From positions 558,001 through 622,000 of the forward strand of contig NZ_SJKD01000005.1 of assembly GCF_004331485.1 (NCBI RefSeq): a stretch of 64,000 nt of DNA, written 5' to 3'. The translations under genes and the position numbers were made by a program. A model generated the notes under the pieces. The model searched no databases. It had not been told where the DNA came from and was given only the letters and a program-made list of their open reading frames with translations. The DNA comes from Kribbella capetownensis. Its GTDB lineage: Bacteria > Actinomycetota > Actinomycetes > Propionibacteriales > Kribbellaceae. Positions 34,618 to 42,920 of the stretch are shown one piece after another (position 1 is the first letter of the stretch; the number at the start of each line of letters is the position of its first letter).

Positions 34618-37600
34618 CTAGCTCGCGACGCGCTTTCTCGCCGCGGTCTTCTTCACTGCCGTCGTCTTCTTCGCCGCACTGGACTTCGCGGCCGCGGTCT
34701 TCTTGGCTACCGTCTTCTTCGCGGCGACTGCCTTTTTGGCGGGCGCCTTCTTCACCGCGGCAGCCTGTTGCTTCGCACTCGGCTTGGCCGCACGGCCGGC
34801 CAGGATCTCCCGCAGGAACTCCCCCGTGTACGACGCCGGGTTCTCCGAGACCTCCTCCGGCGTGCCTTCCGCGACCAATGTCCCGCCGCGACGCCCGCCA
34901 TCGGGGCCGAGGTCGATGATCCAGTCGGCGGTCTTGATCACGTCGAGGTTGTGCTCGATGACCAGCACCGAGTTGCCCTTGTCCACCAGGCCACCGAGGA
35001 CGCCGAGCAGCTTGCGGATGTCCTCGAAGTGCAGACCCGTCGTCGGCTCGTCCAGCACGTACACGGTCCGGCCGGTCGAACGCCGCTGCAGCTCGGACGC
35101 CAGCTTGACCCGCTGCGCCTCACCACCGGACAGCGTCGGTGCCGGCTGCCCGAGCCGGACATACCCGAGGCCGACCTCGACCAGGGTCTTCAGGTGCCGC
35201 GAGATCGCCGGGATCGCGGCGAAGAACTCCGACGCCTCCTCGATCGGCATGTCCAGTACGTCGGCGACCGTCTTGCCCTTGTAGTGCACCTCGAGCGTCT
35301 CGCGGTTGTACCGCGCGCCGTGGCACACCTCGCACGGCACGTACACGTCCGGGAGGAAGTTCATCTCGATCTTCAACGTGCCGTCACCCGAGCACGCCTC
35401 GCACCGGCCTCCCTTGACGTTGAACGAGAAGCGACCCTGCTGGTACCCGCGGACCTTCGCCTCGGGGGTGTCCGCGAACAGCTTGCGGATGTGGTCCCAG
35501 ACACCGGTGTACGTCGCCGGGTTTGACCGCGGGGTCCGCCCGATCGGCGACTGGTCGACGTGGATGACCTTGTCGACCAGCTCCATGCCGGAGATCTTCG
35601 TGTGCCGGCCGGGCACCGCGCGGGCGCCGTAGATGTGTCGCGCCAGCGACGTGTAGAGGATGTCGTTGACCAGCGTCGACTTACCCGAGCCGGACACCCC
35701 GGTGACCGCAACGAAGACCCCGAGCGGGATCGTCACGTCGATGTCCTGGAGGTTGTTCTGCCGCGCGCCGTACACGGTCAGCTCGCGGCCCTCGGTCAGC
35801 GGTCGGCGGACCGCCGGCATCGGGATCTCCCGGCGGCCGGAGATGTACGCACCGGTGATCGAGTCCGGGTGGTTGCGCAGGTCGTCGACCGTGCCGGAGA
35901 CGACGACCTGGCCGCCGTGCTCACCGGCGCCGGGGCCGATGTCGACCACCCAGTCGGCGTGGTCGATCGTGTCCTCGTCGTGCTCGACGACGATCAACGT
36001 GTTGCCCAGGTCCTTCAGCCGGACCAGGGTGTCGATCAGCCGCCGGTTGTCGCGCTGGTGCAGACCGATCGACGGCTCGTCCAGCACGTACAGCACGCCG
36101 ACCAGGCCGGAGCCGATCTGCGTCGCGAGCCGGATCCGCTGCGCCTCGCCGCCGGACAGCGAGCCGGCCGGACGGTTCAGCGCCAGGTAGTCCAGACCGA
36201 CGTCGAGCAGGAACCGCAGCCGCTCGCCGATCTCCTTGACCACCCGCTCCGCGATCTGCTTCTCCCGCGGGCTCAGCTCCATGTCCACGAGGAACGCGTG
36301 CACCTCGTCGATCGACATCGCGCTGACCTCGGCGATGTTCTTGCCACCCATCGTCACGGCGAGCGAGATCGGCTTGAGCCGTGCGCCGTTGCAGGCCAGG
36401 CACGGCACCTCGCGCATGTACTCCTCGAAACGCTCCCGCCCGGTGTCGCTGGACGCCTCGGCGTGCCGGCGCTCGACGTACGGGATCACGCCCTCGAAGG
36501 TCGTGTAGTACGACCGCTCGCGGCCGTACCGGTTCTTGTAGGAGACGTGCACCTGCTTGTCGTGCCCGGTCAGCAGCGACTTCTTCGCCTTCGCCGGCAG
36601 CTCACCGAACGGCGTGGTGGTCTTGATCTTCAGGTCCTTGGCCAGCGCCGCGAGCAGTCGCTCGAAGTACTGCGAGACGTTCGCCCCGGACCACGGCTGG
36701 ATCGCACCCTCGTCGAGTGACTTCGACGGATCCGGGACCAACAGCTCCGGGTCGACCTCCATCCGGGTGCCCAGACCGGTGCACACCGGGCAGGCGCCGT
36801 ACGGCGAGTTGAACGAGAACGACCGTGGCTCGAGCTCGTCGATCGCCAGGGGGTGATCGTTCGGGCAGGCCAGCTTCTCGGAGAAGCGGCGCTCGCGATG
36901 CGGGTCGTCCTCCGGCAGGTCGACGAAGTCCAGCACGAGCAGACCGCTGGCCAGGCCGAGCGCGGTCTCGACCGAGTCGGTCAGACGCTGCTTCGCCGAG
37001 CTCTTCACGGCGAGCCGGTCGACGACCACGTCGATGTCGTGCTTCTTCTGCTTGTCGAGCTTCGGCGGGTCGGTGAGCTGGATCGTCTCGCCGTCCACCC
37101 GGGCCCGCGACAGTCCCTGACCGCTCAGCTGGCGGAACAGATCGAGGTACTCCCCCTTGCGGCCGCGGACGACCGGCGCGAGCACCTGGAACCGGGTGCC
37201 CTCCTCCAGCTCCAGCACGCGGTCGACGATCTGCTGCGGCGTCTGCCGCGCGATCAGCTCGCCACACTCGGGACAGTGCGGCCGGCCGGCGCGGGCGAAC
37301 AGCAGCCGGAGATAGTCGTACACCTCGGTGATCGTGCCGACGGTGGAGCGCGGGTTGCGCGAGGTCGACTTCTGGTCGATCGAGACGGCCGGGGACAGGC
37401 CCTCGATGAAGTCGACGTCGGGCTTGTCCATCTGGCCGAGGAACTGCCGTGCGTACGCCGACAGTGACTCGACGTATCGCCGCTGGCCCTCGGCGAAGAT
37501 CGTGTCGAAGGCGAGGCTGGACTTGCCGGAGCCCGAGAGTCCGGTGAAGACGATCATGGCGTCCCGAGGCAGGTCGACCGAGACGTCCTTCAGGTTGTGC

Positions 37601-37635
37601 TCGCGTGCTCCGCGCACGATCAGACGGTCAGACAC
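34618..37635 (-). CDS. uvrA: Excinuclease ABC subunit A with a lysine/alanine-rich tail
   Basis: Damage-recognition ATPase of nucleotide excision repair. It has two ABC modules (GLSGSGKSS near residue 32 and GVSGSGKST near 645), signatures LSGGEAQR (twice), and zinc-type cysteine pairs (CPECG, ACPVCTGLG, CEACSG). The start is GTG at 37633-37635. The usual core ends near residue 945. Residues 950-1005 are almost only Lys, Ala, Thr, Ser and Val (KKAPAKKA, KKTVAKKT, AKKTTAVKK), like histone H1 or Lsr2/HupB-type tails, which is not typical for UvrA. A DNA-damage promoter and a LexA-like box lie upstream. Confidence 0.98.
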   Translation of the reverse strand: MSDRLIVRGAREHNLKDVSVDLPRDAMIVFTGLSGSGKSSLAFDTIFAEGQRRYVESLSAYARQFLGQMDKPDVDFIEGLSPAVSIDQKSTSRNPRSTVGTITEVYDYLRLLFARAGRPHCPECGELIARQTPQQIVDRVLELEEGTRFQVLAPVVRGRKGEYLDLFRQLSGQGLSRARVDGETIQLTDPPKLDKQKKHDIDVVVDRLAVKSSAKQRLTDSVETALGLASGLLVLDFVDLPEDDPHRERRFSEKLACPNDHPLAIDELEPRSFSFNSPYGACPVCTGLGTRMEVDPELLVPDPSKSLDEGAIQPWSGANVSQYFERLLAALAKDLKIKTTTPFGELPAKAKKSLLTGHDKQVHVSYKNRYGRERSYYTTFEGVIPYVERRHAEASSDTGRERFEEYMREVPCLACNGARLKPISLAVTMGGKNIAEVSAMSIDEVHAFLVDMELSPREKQIAERVVKEIGERLRFLLDVGLDYLALNRPAGSLSGGEAQRIRLATQIGSGLVGVLYVLDEPSIGLHQRDNRRLIDTLVRLKDLGNTLIVVEHDEDTIDHADWVVDIGPGAGEHGGQVVVSGTVDDLRNHPDSITGAYISGRREIPMPAVRRPLTEGRELTVYGARQNNLQDIDVTIPLGVFVAVTGVSGSGKSTLVNDILYTSLARHIYGARAVPGRHTKISGMELVDKVIHVDQSPIGRTPRSNPATYTGVWDHIRKLFADTPEAKVRGYQQGRFSFNVKGGRCEACSGDGTLKIEMNFLPDVYVPCEVCHGARYNRETLEVHYKGKTVADVLDMPIEEASEFFAAIPAISRHLKTLVEVGLGYVRLGQPAPTLSGGEAQRVKLASELQRRSTGRTVYVLDEPTTGLHFEDIRKLLGVLGGLVDKGNSVLVIEHNLDVIKTADWIIDLGPDGGRRGGTLVAEGTPEEVSENPASYTGEFLREILAGRAAKPSAKQQAAAVKKAPAKKAVAAKKTVAKKTAAAKSSAAKKTTAVKKTAARKRVAS

Positions 37636-37683
37636 AAGCTCACTCTCAGCCGTTCTCGAGGGTTACCGGGGACATGCCCCGTC

Positions 37684-37706
37684 ATGCTAACGAGGCCCAC
37701 CGACAA
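37684..37706 (-). promoter_or_regulatory. RecA-NDp/PafBC-type promoter of uvrA
   Basis: The minus strand reads TTGTCGGTG, eight bases, then TAGCAT, an exact fit to the mycobacterial RecA-NDp consensus TTGTCRGTG-N8-TANNNT. It lies 49 bases upstream of the uvrA GTG. This class is activated by PafBC after DNA damage in mycobacteria. Confidence 0.78.
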
Positions 37707-37771
37707 AAACTTCCGGCGCTGTGGCAGAGACACCGGACCGGCCGGGATACCGGTGCTGTCCCCCGGCCGTT

Positions 37772-37787
37772 TCGAAAGTATATTCGA
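37772..37787. promoter_or_regulatory. Possible LexA (SOS) box upstream of uvrA
   Basis: TCGAAAGTATATTCGA keeps the outer TCGAA/TTCGA half-sites and 16-base length of the actinobacterial SOS box TCGAAC-N4-GTTCGA, but the inner C/G pair is A/A. It lies 137 bases upstream of uvrA and 99 bases before the MBL gene, so it could act on either. Confidence 0.45.
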
Positions 37788-37885
37788 TCGCGACGGGTGG
37801 TTCGCGCAACCCGGGGGCGGACATGACCGGACCGGCTCCGGGGTGCGAGGATCGGCGGTATCACCGACATCCAGGGAGAGGGCGC

Positions 37886-38545
37886 ATGCCGGAGTACCAC
37901 GGAAACGTCAAGGTCGGCGGACCAGCGCAGACGCACGAGCTGGCTCAGTTGATGATCACCAAGGTCGCGGTCGGGCCGATGGACAACAACGCCTACCTGC
38001 TGCGTTGCCGGCAGACCGATGAACAGGTCCTGATCGACGCCGCCAACGAGGCCGGCACGCTGCTCAAGCTGATCGGCGACGGCGGCCTGGCCCGCATCGT
38101 CACCACCCACCGCCACCAGGACCACTGGGAGGCCCTCGCCGAGGTCGTCGCCCGTACCAGCGCCACCACGGTCGCCGGCCGGTACGACGCCGAAGGCATC
38201 AAGGTCCCCACCGACCAGCTCGTCGACGAGGGCGACCACATCTCTGTCGGCAACTGCAGCCTGCGCGTCATCCACCTGGTCGGCCACACGCCGGGCTCGA
38301 TCGCCCTCGTGTACGACGACCCGGACGGCCCGCCGCACCTGTTCACCGGAGACTGCCTGTTCCCCGGCGGCGTCGGCAACACGCAGGGCGACGCGAAGCG
38401 CTTCACGTCCCTCCTCGACGACGTCGAGACCAAGCTCTTCGGGACGCTCCCCGACGAGACGTGGTTCTACCCGGGTCACGGTAACGACTCGACCCTCGGC
38501 GCGGAGAGGCCTTCGCTCCCCGAGTGGCGGGCGCGTGGCTGGTAG
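37886..38545 (+). CDS. MBL-fold metallo-hydrolase
   Basis: 219 residues of the metallo-beta-lactamase superfamily, glyoxalase II-like. Metal ligands are His75, His77, Asp79 and His80 (THRHQDHW), His134 (VGHTPGS), Asp156 (TGDCLFPGG) and His198 (PGHGND), a full binuclear site. The ATG at 37886 has GGGAGAGG upstream; a longer upstream reading has no support. Substrate unknown, probably a thioester such as S-lactoyl-thiol. It is divergent from uvrA and overlaps the next gene by 11 bases. Confidence 0.92.
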   Translation: MPEYHGNVKVGGPAQTHELAQLMITKVAVGPMDNNAYLLRCRQTDEQVLIDAANEAGTLLKLIGDGGLARIVTTHRHQDHWEALAEVVARTSATTVAGRYDAEGIKVPTDQLVDEGDHISVGNCSLRVIHLVGHTPGSIALVYDDPDGPPHLFTGDCLFPGGVGNTQGDAKRFTSLLDDVETKLFGTLPDETWFYPGHGNDSTLGAERPSLPEWRARGW

Positions 38546-38852
38546 TCCCCAGCCGAACTGGCCCGCCCTCGAGCGATTGAAGGAGGAGCTGCAGCGCGAA
38601 TTCCGGAAGCAGGGTGTCGACCACGTGGAGTATGTCCTGGCTTTCAGCGCGCCGTTCGACGTCTGGGTCTGGCTCGGCACCGCGACGGACGCCGAGCGGG
38701 ACACACTCGCGGCGGACCGTGCGCTTGACGATCGAGTGCGGGCCGCAGCCGACAGGTGCGGTCTCGCCGAGATCGTGAGGGGAACCGCTGTCGAGTCGAA
38801 CGAGACTGTGGATCGTGAGTACGACGGACAGTGGTTCTACCGCCTGCGTTGA
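38535..38852 (+). CDS. Small uncharacterised protein
   Basis: 105 residues, GTG at 38535 inside the end of the MBL gene. A helix (WPALERLKEELQREFRKQGV) is followed by VEYVLAFSAPFDVWVWLGTA and a helical C-terminus ending GQWFYRLR. No known domain, signal peptide or membrane segment. The overlap suggests joint translation with the hydrolase. The following 113 bases hold no feature I can support. Confidence 0.6.
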   Translation: MAGSPQPNWPALERLKEELQREFRKQGVDHVEYVLAFSAPFDVWVWLGTATDAERDTLAADRALDDRVRAAADRCGLAEIVRGTAVESNETVDREYDGQWFYRLR

Positions 38853-38965
38853 GTCGTAAGTCAGCTCACGAACTCGGCTCGGCAGGAAGAGGACTCCCGC
38901 AGGTAGCCCGCCCGCGAGTGCAACCGACTAGCAGCCGTTATCGCCGGCGTCAGCCTGTAAAGCGC

Positions 38966-40009
38966 CTAGTGGAAGCGATTCGGGCGGCAACCTGACAGGG
39001 CCGACTCGACGGTTCCGTTGACCAGCTCCCGTGCGACCAGACGGCCCACGGCCGCGGCGAACGTGACCGCCGAGTGCATCACTGCCAAGTAGAGGCCGGG
39101 AACCTCGGCGACCGGGCCGACGATCGGGTCGCCGTCGGCCGGCATCGGGCGCATGCCGACCCGGGTACTGAGCAGCTCGACGCTCTCGGCGCCATGGAAG
39201 GTAGACCGGACGGCGGCGAGGGTCCGTTCGGGCGAGTCCGCGGCGGCAATCAGCCGGTCCGCGGCGACCTGCCGAAGATCGAAGTCCTCAGTGTTGACCA
39301 CACCGCGGACCAGACCGGCCGGTGCGCTGAGCCGGAACAACGTCGCCGGCGAAGGGTCGACCGGGACGCGCACACCGAGCGGCGCGGCCAGCGCGCCGGT
39401 GGCCACTCCGGCCGCCAGCACCACCGTCGTACCGGAGAGCGGTCCTGCCGCCGTCTCAACCCCGGCAATCTGGCCCGCTGCATCCCGGCGTACCGCGGTA
39501 ACCGGCGTGTCCAGATGTACTCGAGCTCCATGGGCGCGAGCACCCGCGACCAGCCGCTCGGTCACGCCCACCGAGTCGATAGCGCCGTCGCTCGGCGCCC
39601 ACAGGGCCCATTCCGGAGGCTGCCGAACAGTGGGCTCGAGCGTCGCCACGGTGGCCGCGTCGACGATCGCCTGCCCGGGTCCGGCGTCCGGCGCACTGCC
39701 CTGCGTGGTCCAGGTCAGCGAGCCGGACCAGGTCACCGGGAGTCCCGGCAACTCGGCCCCGAGTCGGTGGTACTCCGCCGTCGCGGTGGCCCGCAGCCCG
39801 GCGGCCGGACCTTCCTGCACGCCCGACGTTCCGCTCGGCCCGGCGAGCGTGACCCAGGCGAACGAGTCCGCCGTCACACCAGCGCCCGGCTGCCCGCCGT
39901 CGACCAACGTGACGGCAGCGCCCGCCCGAGCGGCGTGATAGGCCACCGATGCACCGATAATGCCGGCGCCGACGACGATCAAGTCCCTACTCACCGGTGA
40001 GCTCAACAC
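38966..40009 (-). CDS. FAD-dependent oxidoreductase (DAO family)
   Basis: 347 residues of the D-amino-acid oxidase/glycine oxidase family. The FAD Rossmann motif is LIVVGAGIIGASVAYHAA near the N-terminus, followed by VTLVDGGQPGAGVTADSFAW. The central TVVLAAGVATGALAAPLGVR and C-terminal VGMRPMPADGDPIVGP are also family features. Expected to oxidise an amine or amino acid with oxygen or another acceptor; the substrate is unknown. GTG start at 40007-40009 with AGGG eight bases upstream. Monocistronic. Confidence 0.9.
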   Translation of the reverse strand: MLSSPVSRDLIVVGAGIIGASVAYHAARAGAAVTLVDGGQPGAGVTADSFAWVTLAGPSGTSGVQEGPAAGLRATATAEYHRLGAELPGLPVTWSGSLTWTTQGSAPDAGPGQAIVDAATVATLEPTVRQPPEWALWAPSDGAIDSVGVTERLVAGARAHGARVHLDTPVTAVRRDAAGQIAGVETAAGPLSGTTVVLAAGVATGALAAPLGVRVPVDPSPATLFRLSAPAGLVRGVVNTEDFDLRQVAADRLIAAADSPERTLAAVRSTFHGAESVELLSTRVGMRPMPADGDPIVGPVAEVPGLYLAVMHSAVTFAAAVGRLVARELVNGTVESALSGCRPNRFH

Positions 40010-40084
40010 CTTCGCGACCCTAGCGTCCGCAGCATCCGTCCGCGCGGCCTTTATGTCGACGCGCCAACCGACACCTGCGGGACG

Positions 40085-40441
40085 CTAGATGCGCGAACGA
40101 GCCGCCTCGATGTGCTCATTGACCTTCAGCGGCTGGATCGAGGCCGGGACGTCGTCGCGCACGACCTGATGGAAGCAACCGATCCAGAATTGCGCATTTG
40201 CCTCGCCGCGCTGGTCGCCCAGCGCGCTGTACAGCTCGGCGGCCTGCTCGAACAGCGCGAGCTCCTGCGTGGCCTCGACACGGTTGTCCAGGAACCGCGC
40301 ATGCAGCACCTTCCCGCGAGCGAGTGCGAGATCTGCCTGCACAGCATCCAACTCACGATCGGCCGCGGTCAGCTTCTCGAACTCTCCGTTGAAGATCGCT
40401 CGCTCAGACAGCTCCGCGGCAAGCACCAGTCGCTCGTCCAT
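40085..40441 (-). CDS. TPR-like protein, probably truncated
   Basis: 118 residues, all helical. DRELDAVQADLALARGKVLH and QELALFEQAAELYSALGDQR look like tetratricopeptide repeats, followed by EANAQFWIGCFHQVVRDD. Similar proteins I know continue with more repeats after this point; here the frame ends soon after in NEHIEAARSRI, so a C-terminal deletion is likely. Divergent from the GNAT gene (22 bases). No function can be given. Confidence 0.6.
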   Translation of the reverse strand: MDERLVLAAELSERAIFNGEFEKLTAADRELDAVQADLALARGKVLHARFLDNRVEATQELALFEQAAELYSALGDQRGEANAQFWIGCFHQVVRDDVPASIQPLKVNEHIEAARSRI

Positions 40442-40463
40442 CGGCAGATTCTAGGCTGACGCA

Positions 40464-41009
40464 ATGAGCGGGTTCGCGAACTACGAGCCAGAGACCGACC
40501 GCCGGGCGCCAGGTGCGGAGGTGGTGACCCGACCGGCAGAGGAGAACGACCTGGACGCCTGCGCGCGACTGATCGTCTCTCGCACGGGCGGGTCGGTCGA
40601 CGGCCGCCGCCGACGCTTGCTCGGCGACCTGCATGATCCAGGTCGGTACTCCGCGGTCGCGTGCGTTGGTCGCGAGGTGGTCGGGTACGGCGGCGTGATC
40701 TGGCATGAGATGACGTCCGCCGACCCACCGACGATGGCACCGACCGGGTACTACCTGGTCGGCCTGATCGTCTCACCGGACTGGCGCCGCCACGGAATCG
40801 GCGAGCTCCTGACAGTCGACCGCATGCGCTGGACCGCAGAGCGAGCAGACACCATCCTCTACTTCGCCAACCTCGCAAACGGCCCCACCCTGGACCTCCA
40901 CAAACACCTCGGCTTCACAGAACTAACCCGAAACTTCACCTTCCCCGGCAACCCCCTAAAGCCCGGCACCGGCGTCCTACTCCAGGCCCCACTCAAGAAC
41001 CACCACTGA
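40464..41009 (+). CDS. GNAT family N-acetyltransferase
   Basis: 181 residues. The acetyl-CoA binding motif A is GLIVSPDWRRHGIGELL (about residues 100-116), preceded by the VACVGREVVGYGGV strand pair and followed by LDLHKHLGF, the usual GNAT motif B. Substrate unknown. The 233 bases between it and the convergent protease gene show no coding or RNA signal I can support. Confidence 0.9.
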   Translation: MSGFANYEPETDRRAPGAEVVTRPAEENDLDACARLIVSRTGGSVDGRRRRLLGDLHDPGRYSAVACVGREVVGYGGVIWHEMTSADPPTMAPTGYYLVGLIVSPDWRRHGIGELLTVDRMRWTAERADTILYFANLANGPTLDLHKHLGFTELTRNFTFPGNPLKPGTGVLLQAPLKNHH

Positions 41010-41242
41010 GCGACGCCCGGGGTGCTTGGAGTTCCGACCCGAGTCCACGACTGAGCGGTCTCAGTCCGGGGACGTCTCGCCCGACCCCGACCCCGGGCCC
41101 TCGGGTGATCCTCTGAGCCGAGTCCACATCCGGCAGTCGGCATGCCGGGCGACGCAGGAGCACGGCGCGAGCAAGGAAGGGGCGGGTGGGAGCGGCCGCG
41201 AGCACGCGACGAAGGAGCGCGCGTGGCGGAGGCGTGGGGGAA

Positions 41243-42175
41243 TTATCTGTCTGTTAGTTCGGTGGGGTGGGCTACTACGTCTACCAGGGCGTTGTTGCGG
41301 ATGGCTGTGATTTCGGTTCGGCGGCCGATGGCGTCGGCGAAGAGTTGGCGTTGCAGGGATTGGGCGTCGCGCAGGGGTGCGCCGTCTACGGCCAGGACGA
41401 GGTCGCCTTGGCGGAGGCCGGCTTGGGCGGCGGGGCTACCCGTGATGACCTCGACCACCCGGAGCGCACTCCGTTGGTCGAAGCGTTCGGCGAGCTGGGG
41501 CCGCAGGGGTGCAGGCGTCGTCACCAGGCCGAGGTACGCACGGCGTACCCGTCCGTCATGCAGCAGCGAGTAGATGATCCGGCGAGTGGTCGGGTTGATG
41601 GGGACCGCGAGCCCGAGACCGATCCCGGCCACGGCTGTGTTGATCCCGATCACCCGTCCGTTGCCGTCGGCAAGGGCTCCGCCGGAGTTGCCGGGGTTCA
41701 GGGCGGCGTCGGTCTGGATGACGTCCTCGATGATGCGCTGCGCGGACCCGCTGCGTACCGGCAGCGACCGGCCGAGTGCGCTCACCACGCCGGCGGTCAC
41801 GCTGCCGGCCAGGCCCAACGGGTTGCCGACAGCAACCACCAGGTTCCCGACCTTCAGGCCGTCCGCGTCGCCGTACTCCGGCGGATCCGGGATGTCCCGG
41901 TCGGCGCGCAGTACGGCGAGGTCCGACAACCGGTCGACGCCAATCACCTGAGCTTCGGCCGAGGTCCCGTCGGCGAAGTCGGCGGTCGCGTGCTCGCCCT
42001 CGCCGACCACGTGGGCGTTCGTGAGCAGGTGCCCGTCCTCGGTCAGCACCACTGCCGATCCGGACGAGTCGCCCCGCCGGCTCCGGATCCGCAGGCTCGC
42101 GACCCGCGGGATCAAGTGTTCCGCCACTCCCGAGACCACCCGGGAGTAGGCGTCCAGTACGTCGTCCTCCGCCAT
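41243..42175 (-). CDS. HtrA/DegP-like serine protease with PDZ domain, no signal peptide
   Basis: 310 residues. The trypsin-like domain has His55 (TNAHVV), Asp85 (DLAVL) and Ser164 (GNSGGAL). The PDZ domain covers about residues 205-300 (GSPAAQAGLRQGDLVLAVDG). Most actinobacterial HtrA proteins have an N-terminal membrane helix; this one begins MAEDDVLDAYSRVV without any hydrophobic segment, so it is probably cytosolic. It is divergent from the TetR gene with about 110 bases between the starts. Confidence 0.93.
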   Translation of the reverse strand: MAEDDVLDAYSRVVSGVAEHLIPRVASLRIRSRRGDSSGSAVVLTEDGHLLTNAHVVGEGEHATADFADGTSAEAQVIGVDRLSDLAVLRADRDIPDPPEYGDADGLKVGNLVVAVGNPLGLAGSVTAGVVSALGRSLPVRSGSAQRIIEDVIQTDAALNPGNSGGALADGNGRVIGINTAVAGIGLGLAVPINPTTRRIIYSLLHDGRVRRAYLGLVTTPAPLRPQLAERFDQRSALRVVEVITGSPAAQAGLRQGDLVLAVDGAPLRDAQSLQRQLFADAIGRRTEITAIRNNALVDVVAHPTELTDR

Positions 42176-42244
42176 CTCCGCCTCCTGATTACAGCATTAC
42201 ACCGCAATCAACCCAGCGCACCAGAGGTGAGCCGCGGCACAGAT

Positions 42245-42279
42245 CTGACCGATCGGTTGAAAACTGGCCGATCGGTCAG
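42245..42279. promoter_or_regulatory. TetR operator
   Basis: CTGACCGATCGG (42245-42256) and CCGATCGGTCAG (42268-42279) are perfect 12-base inverted repeats separated by 11 bases. Each arm also contains the palindrome CCGATCGG. It lies directly before the TetR start and its ribosome site, so autorepression is likely. Confidence 0.85.
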
Positions 42280-42293
42280 GAAGGATGACTTCC

Positions 42294-42839
42294 ATGGCAG
42301 CCACCCCGGTCCGGGAACGCACCCGGCACGAGATCGTCCGGCAGGCGATGCGCCTGTTCCAGGACAGGGGCTACAACGCCACCTCCCTGCAGGACATCGC
42401 CTCCGCCGCCGGTTGTTCCAAGGCGACGGTGCTGTACCACTTCAACGGCAAGCCCGCCGTCCTGGCCGCCGTGCTCGAGCCGGCCGCCGCGGACCTTGCT
42501 GGGCTGATGGACTCCGCCGCCGGGCTGTCGCAGGCCGAGGCCCAGGAGTTCGCGATCCAGCAGTTCACCGATCTCGCGGTCCGGTACCGCGGCGTGATCG
42601 ACGTACTGCAGGACATCCTGCCGGTGATCGACGAGATGCCCGAGATCGCCCAACTGGTTGCTGACGGCATCAGACTGACCGACCTGCTGGCCGGCAGCGA
42701 CGATCCACTCGAACGGGATCTGGCCAAGTTCGCCATCAACGGCCTGCTCGGCGAGTGCCGCCACCCCGGTGAACGCACCGACGACGAACTCCGCAACCTC
42801 TGTGACATCGCCCTCCGCAGAATCCTCAGATCCGCCTGA
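42294..42839 (+). CDS. TetR family regulator
   Basis: 181 residues from the ATG at 42294, which has AGGAAGG nine bases upstream; an ATG at 42285 has no spacing for it. The HTH is ATSLQDIASAAGCSKATVLYHF (about residues 27-48). The helical ligand domain (FAIQQFTDLAVRYRGVIDVL) follows. A perfect inverted repeat precedes the start. The MMPL transporter begins 81 bases downstream on the same strand, so this is a classical local repressor of an efflux gene. Confidence 0.93.
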   Translation: MAATPVRERTRHEIVRQAMRLFQDRGYNATSLQDIASAAGCSKATVLYHFNGKPAVLAAVLEPAAADLAGLMDSAAGLSQAEAQEFAIQQFTDLAVRYRGVIDVLQDILPVIDEMPEIAQLVADGIRLTDLLAGSDDPLERDLAKFAINGLLGECRHPGERTDDELRNLCDIALRRILRSA

Positions 42840-42920
42840 CCAAGACGTATATCGCCCCGGCCTCCGCCCCGACGCCGCGCTCCACTGCCCGCCCGTACGA
42901 TCCGAACGGACCCCTACCCG

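Noticed and set aside
41010..41242. Coding potential in the spacer after the GNAT gene
   Set aside because: Only short frames without ribosome site or family; no RNA fold stands out.
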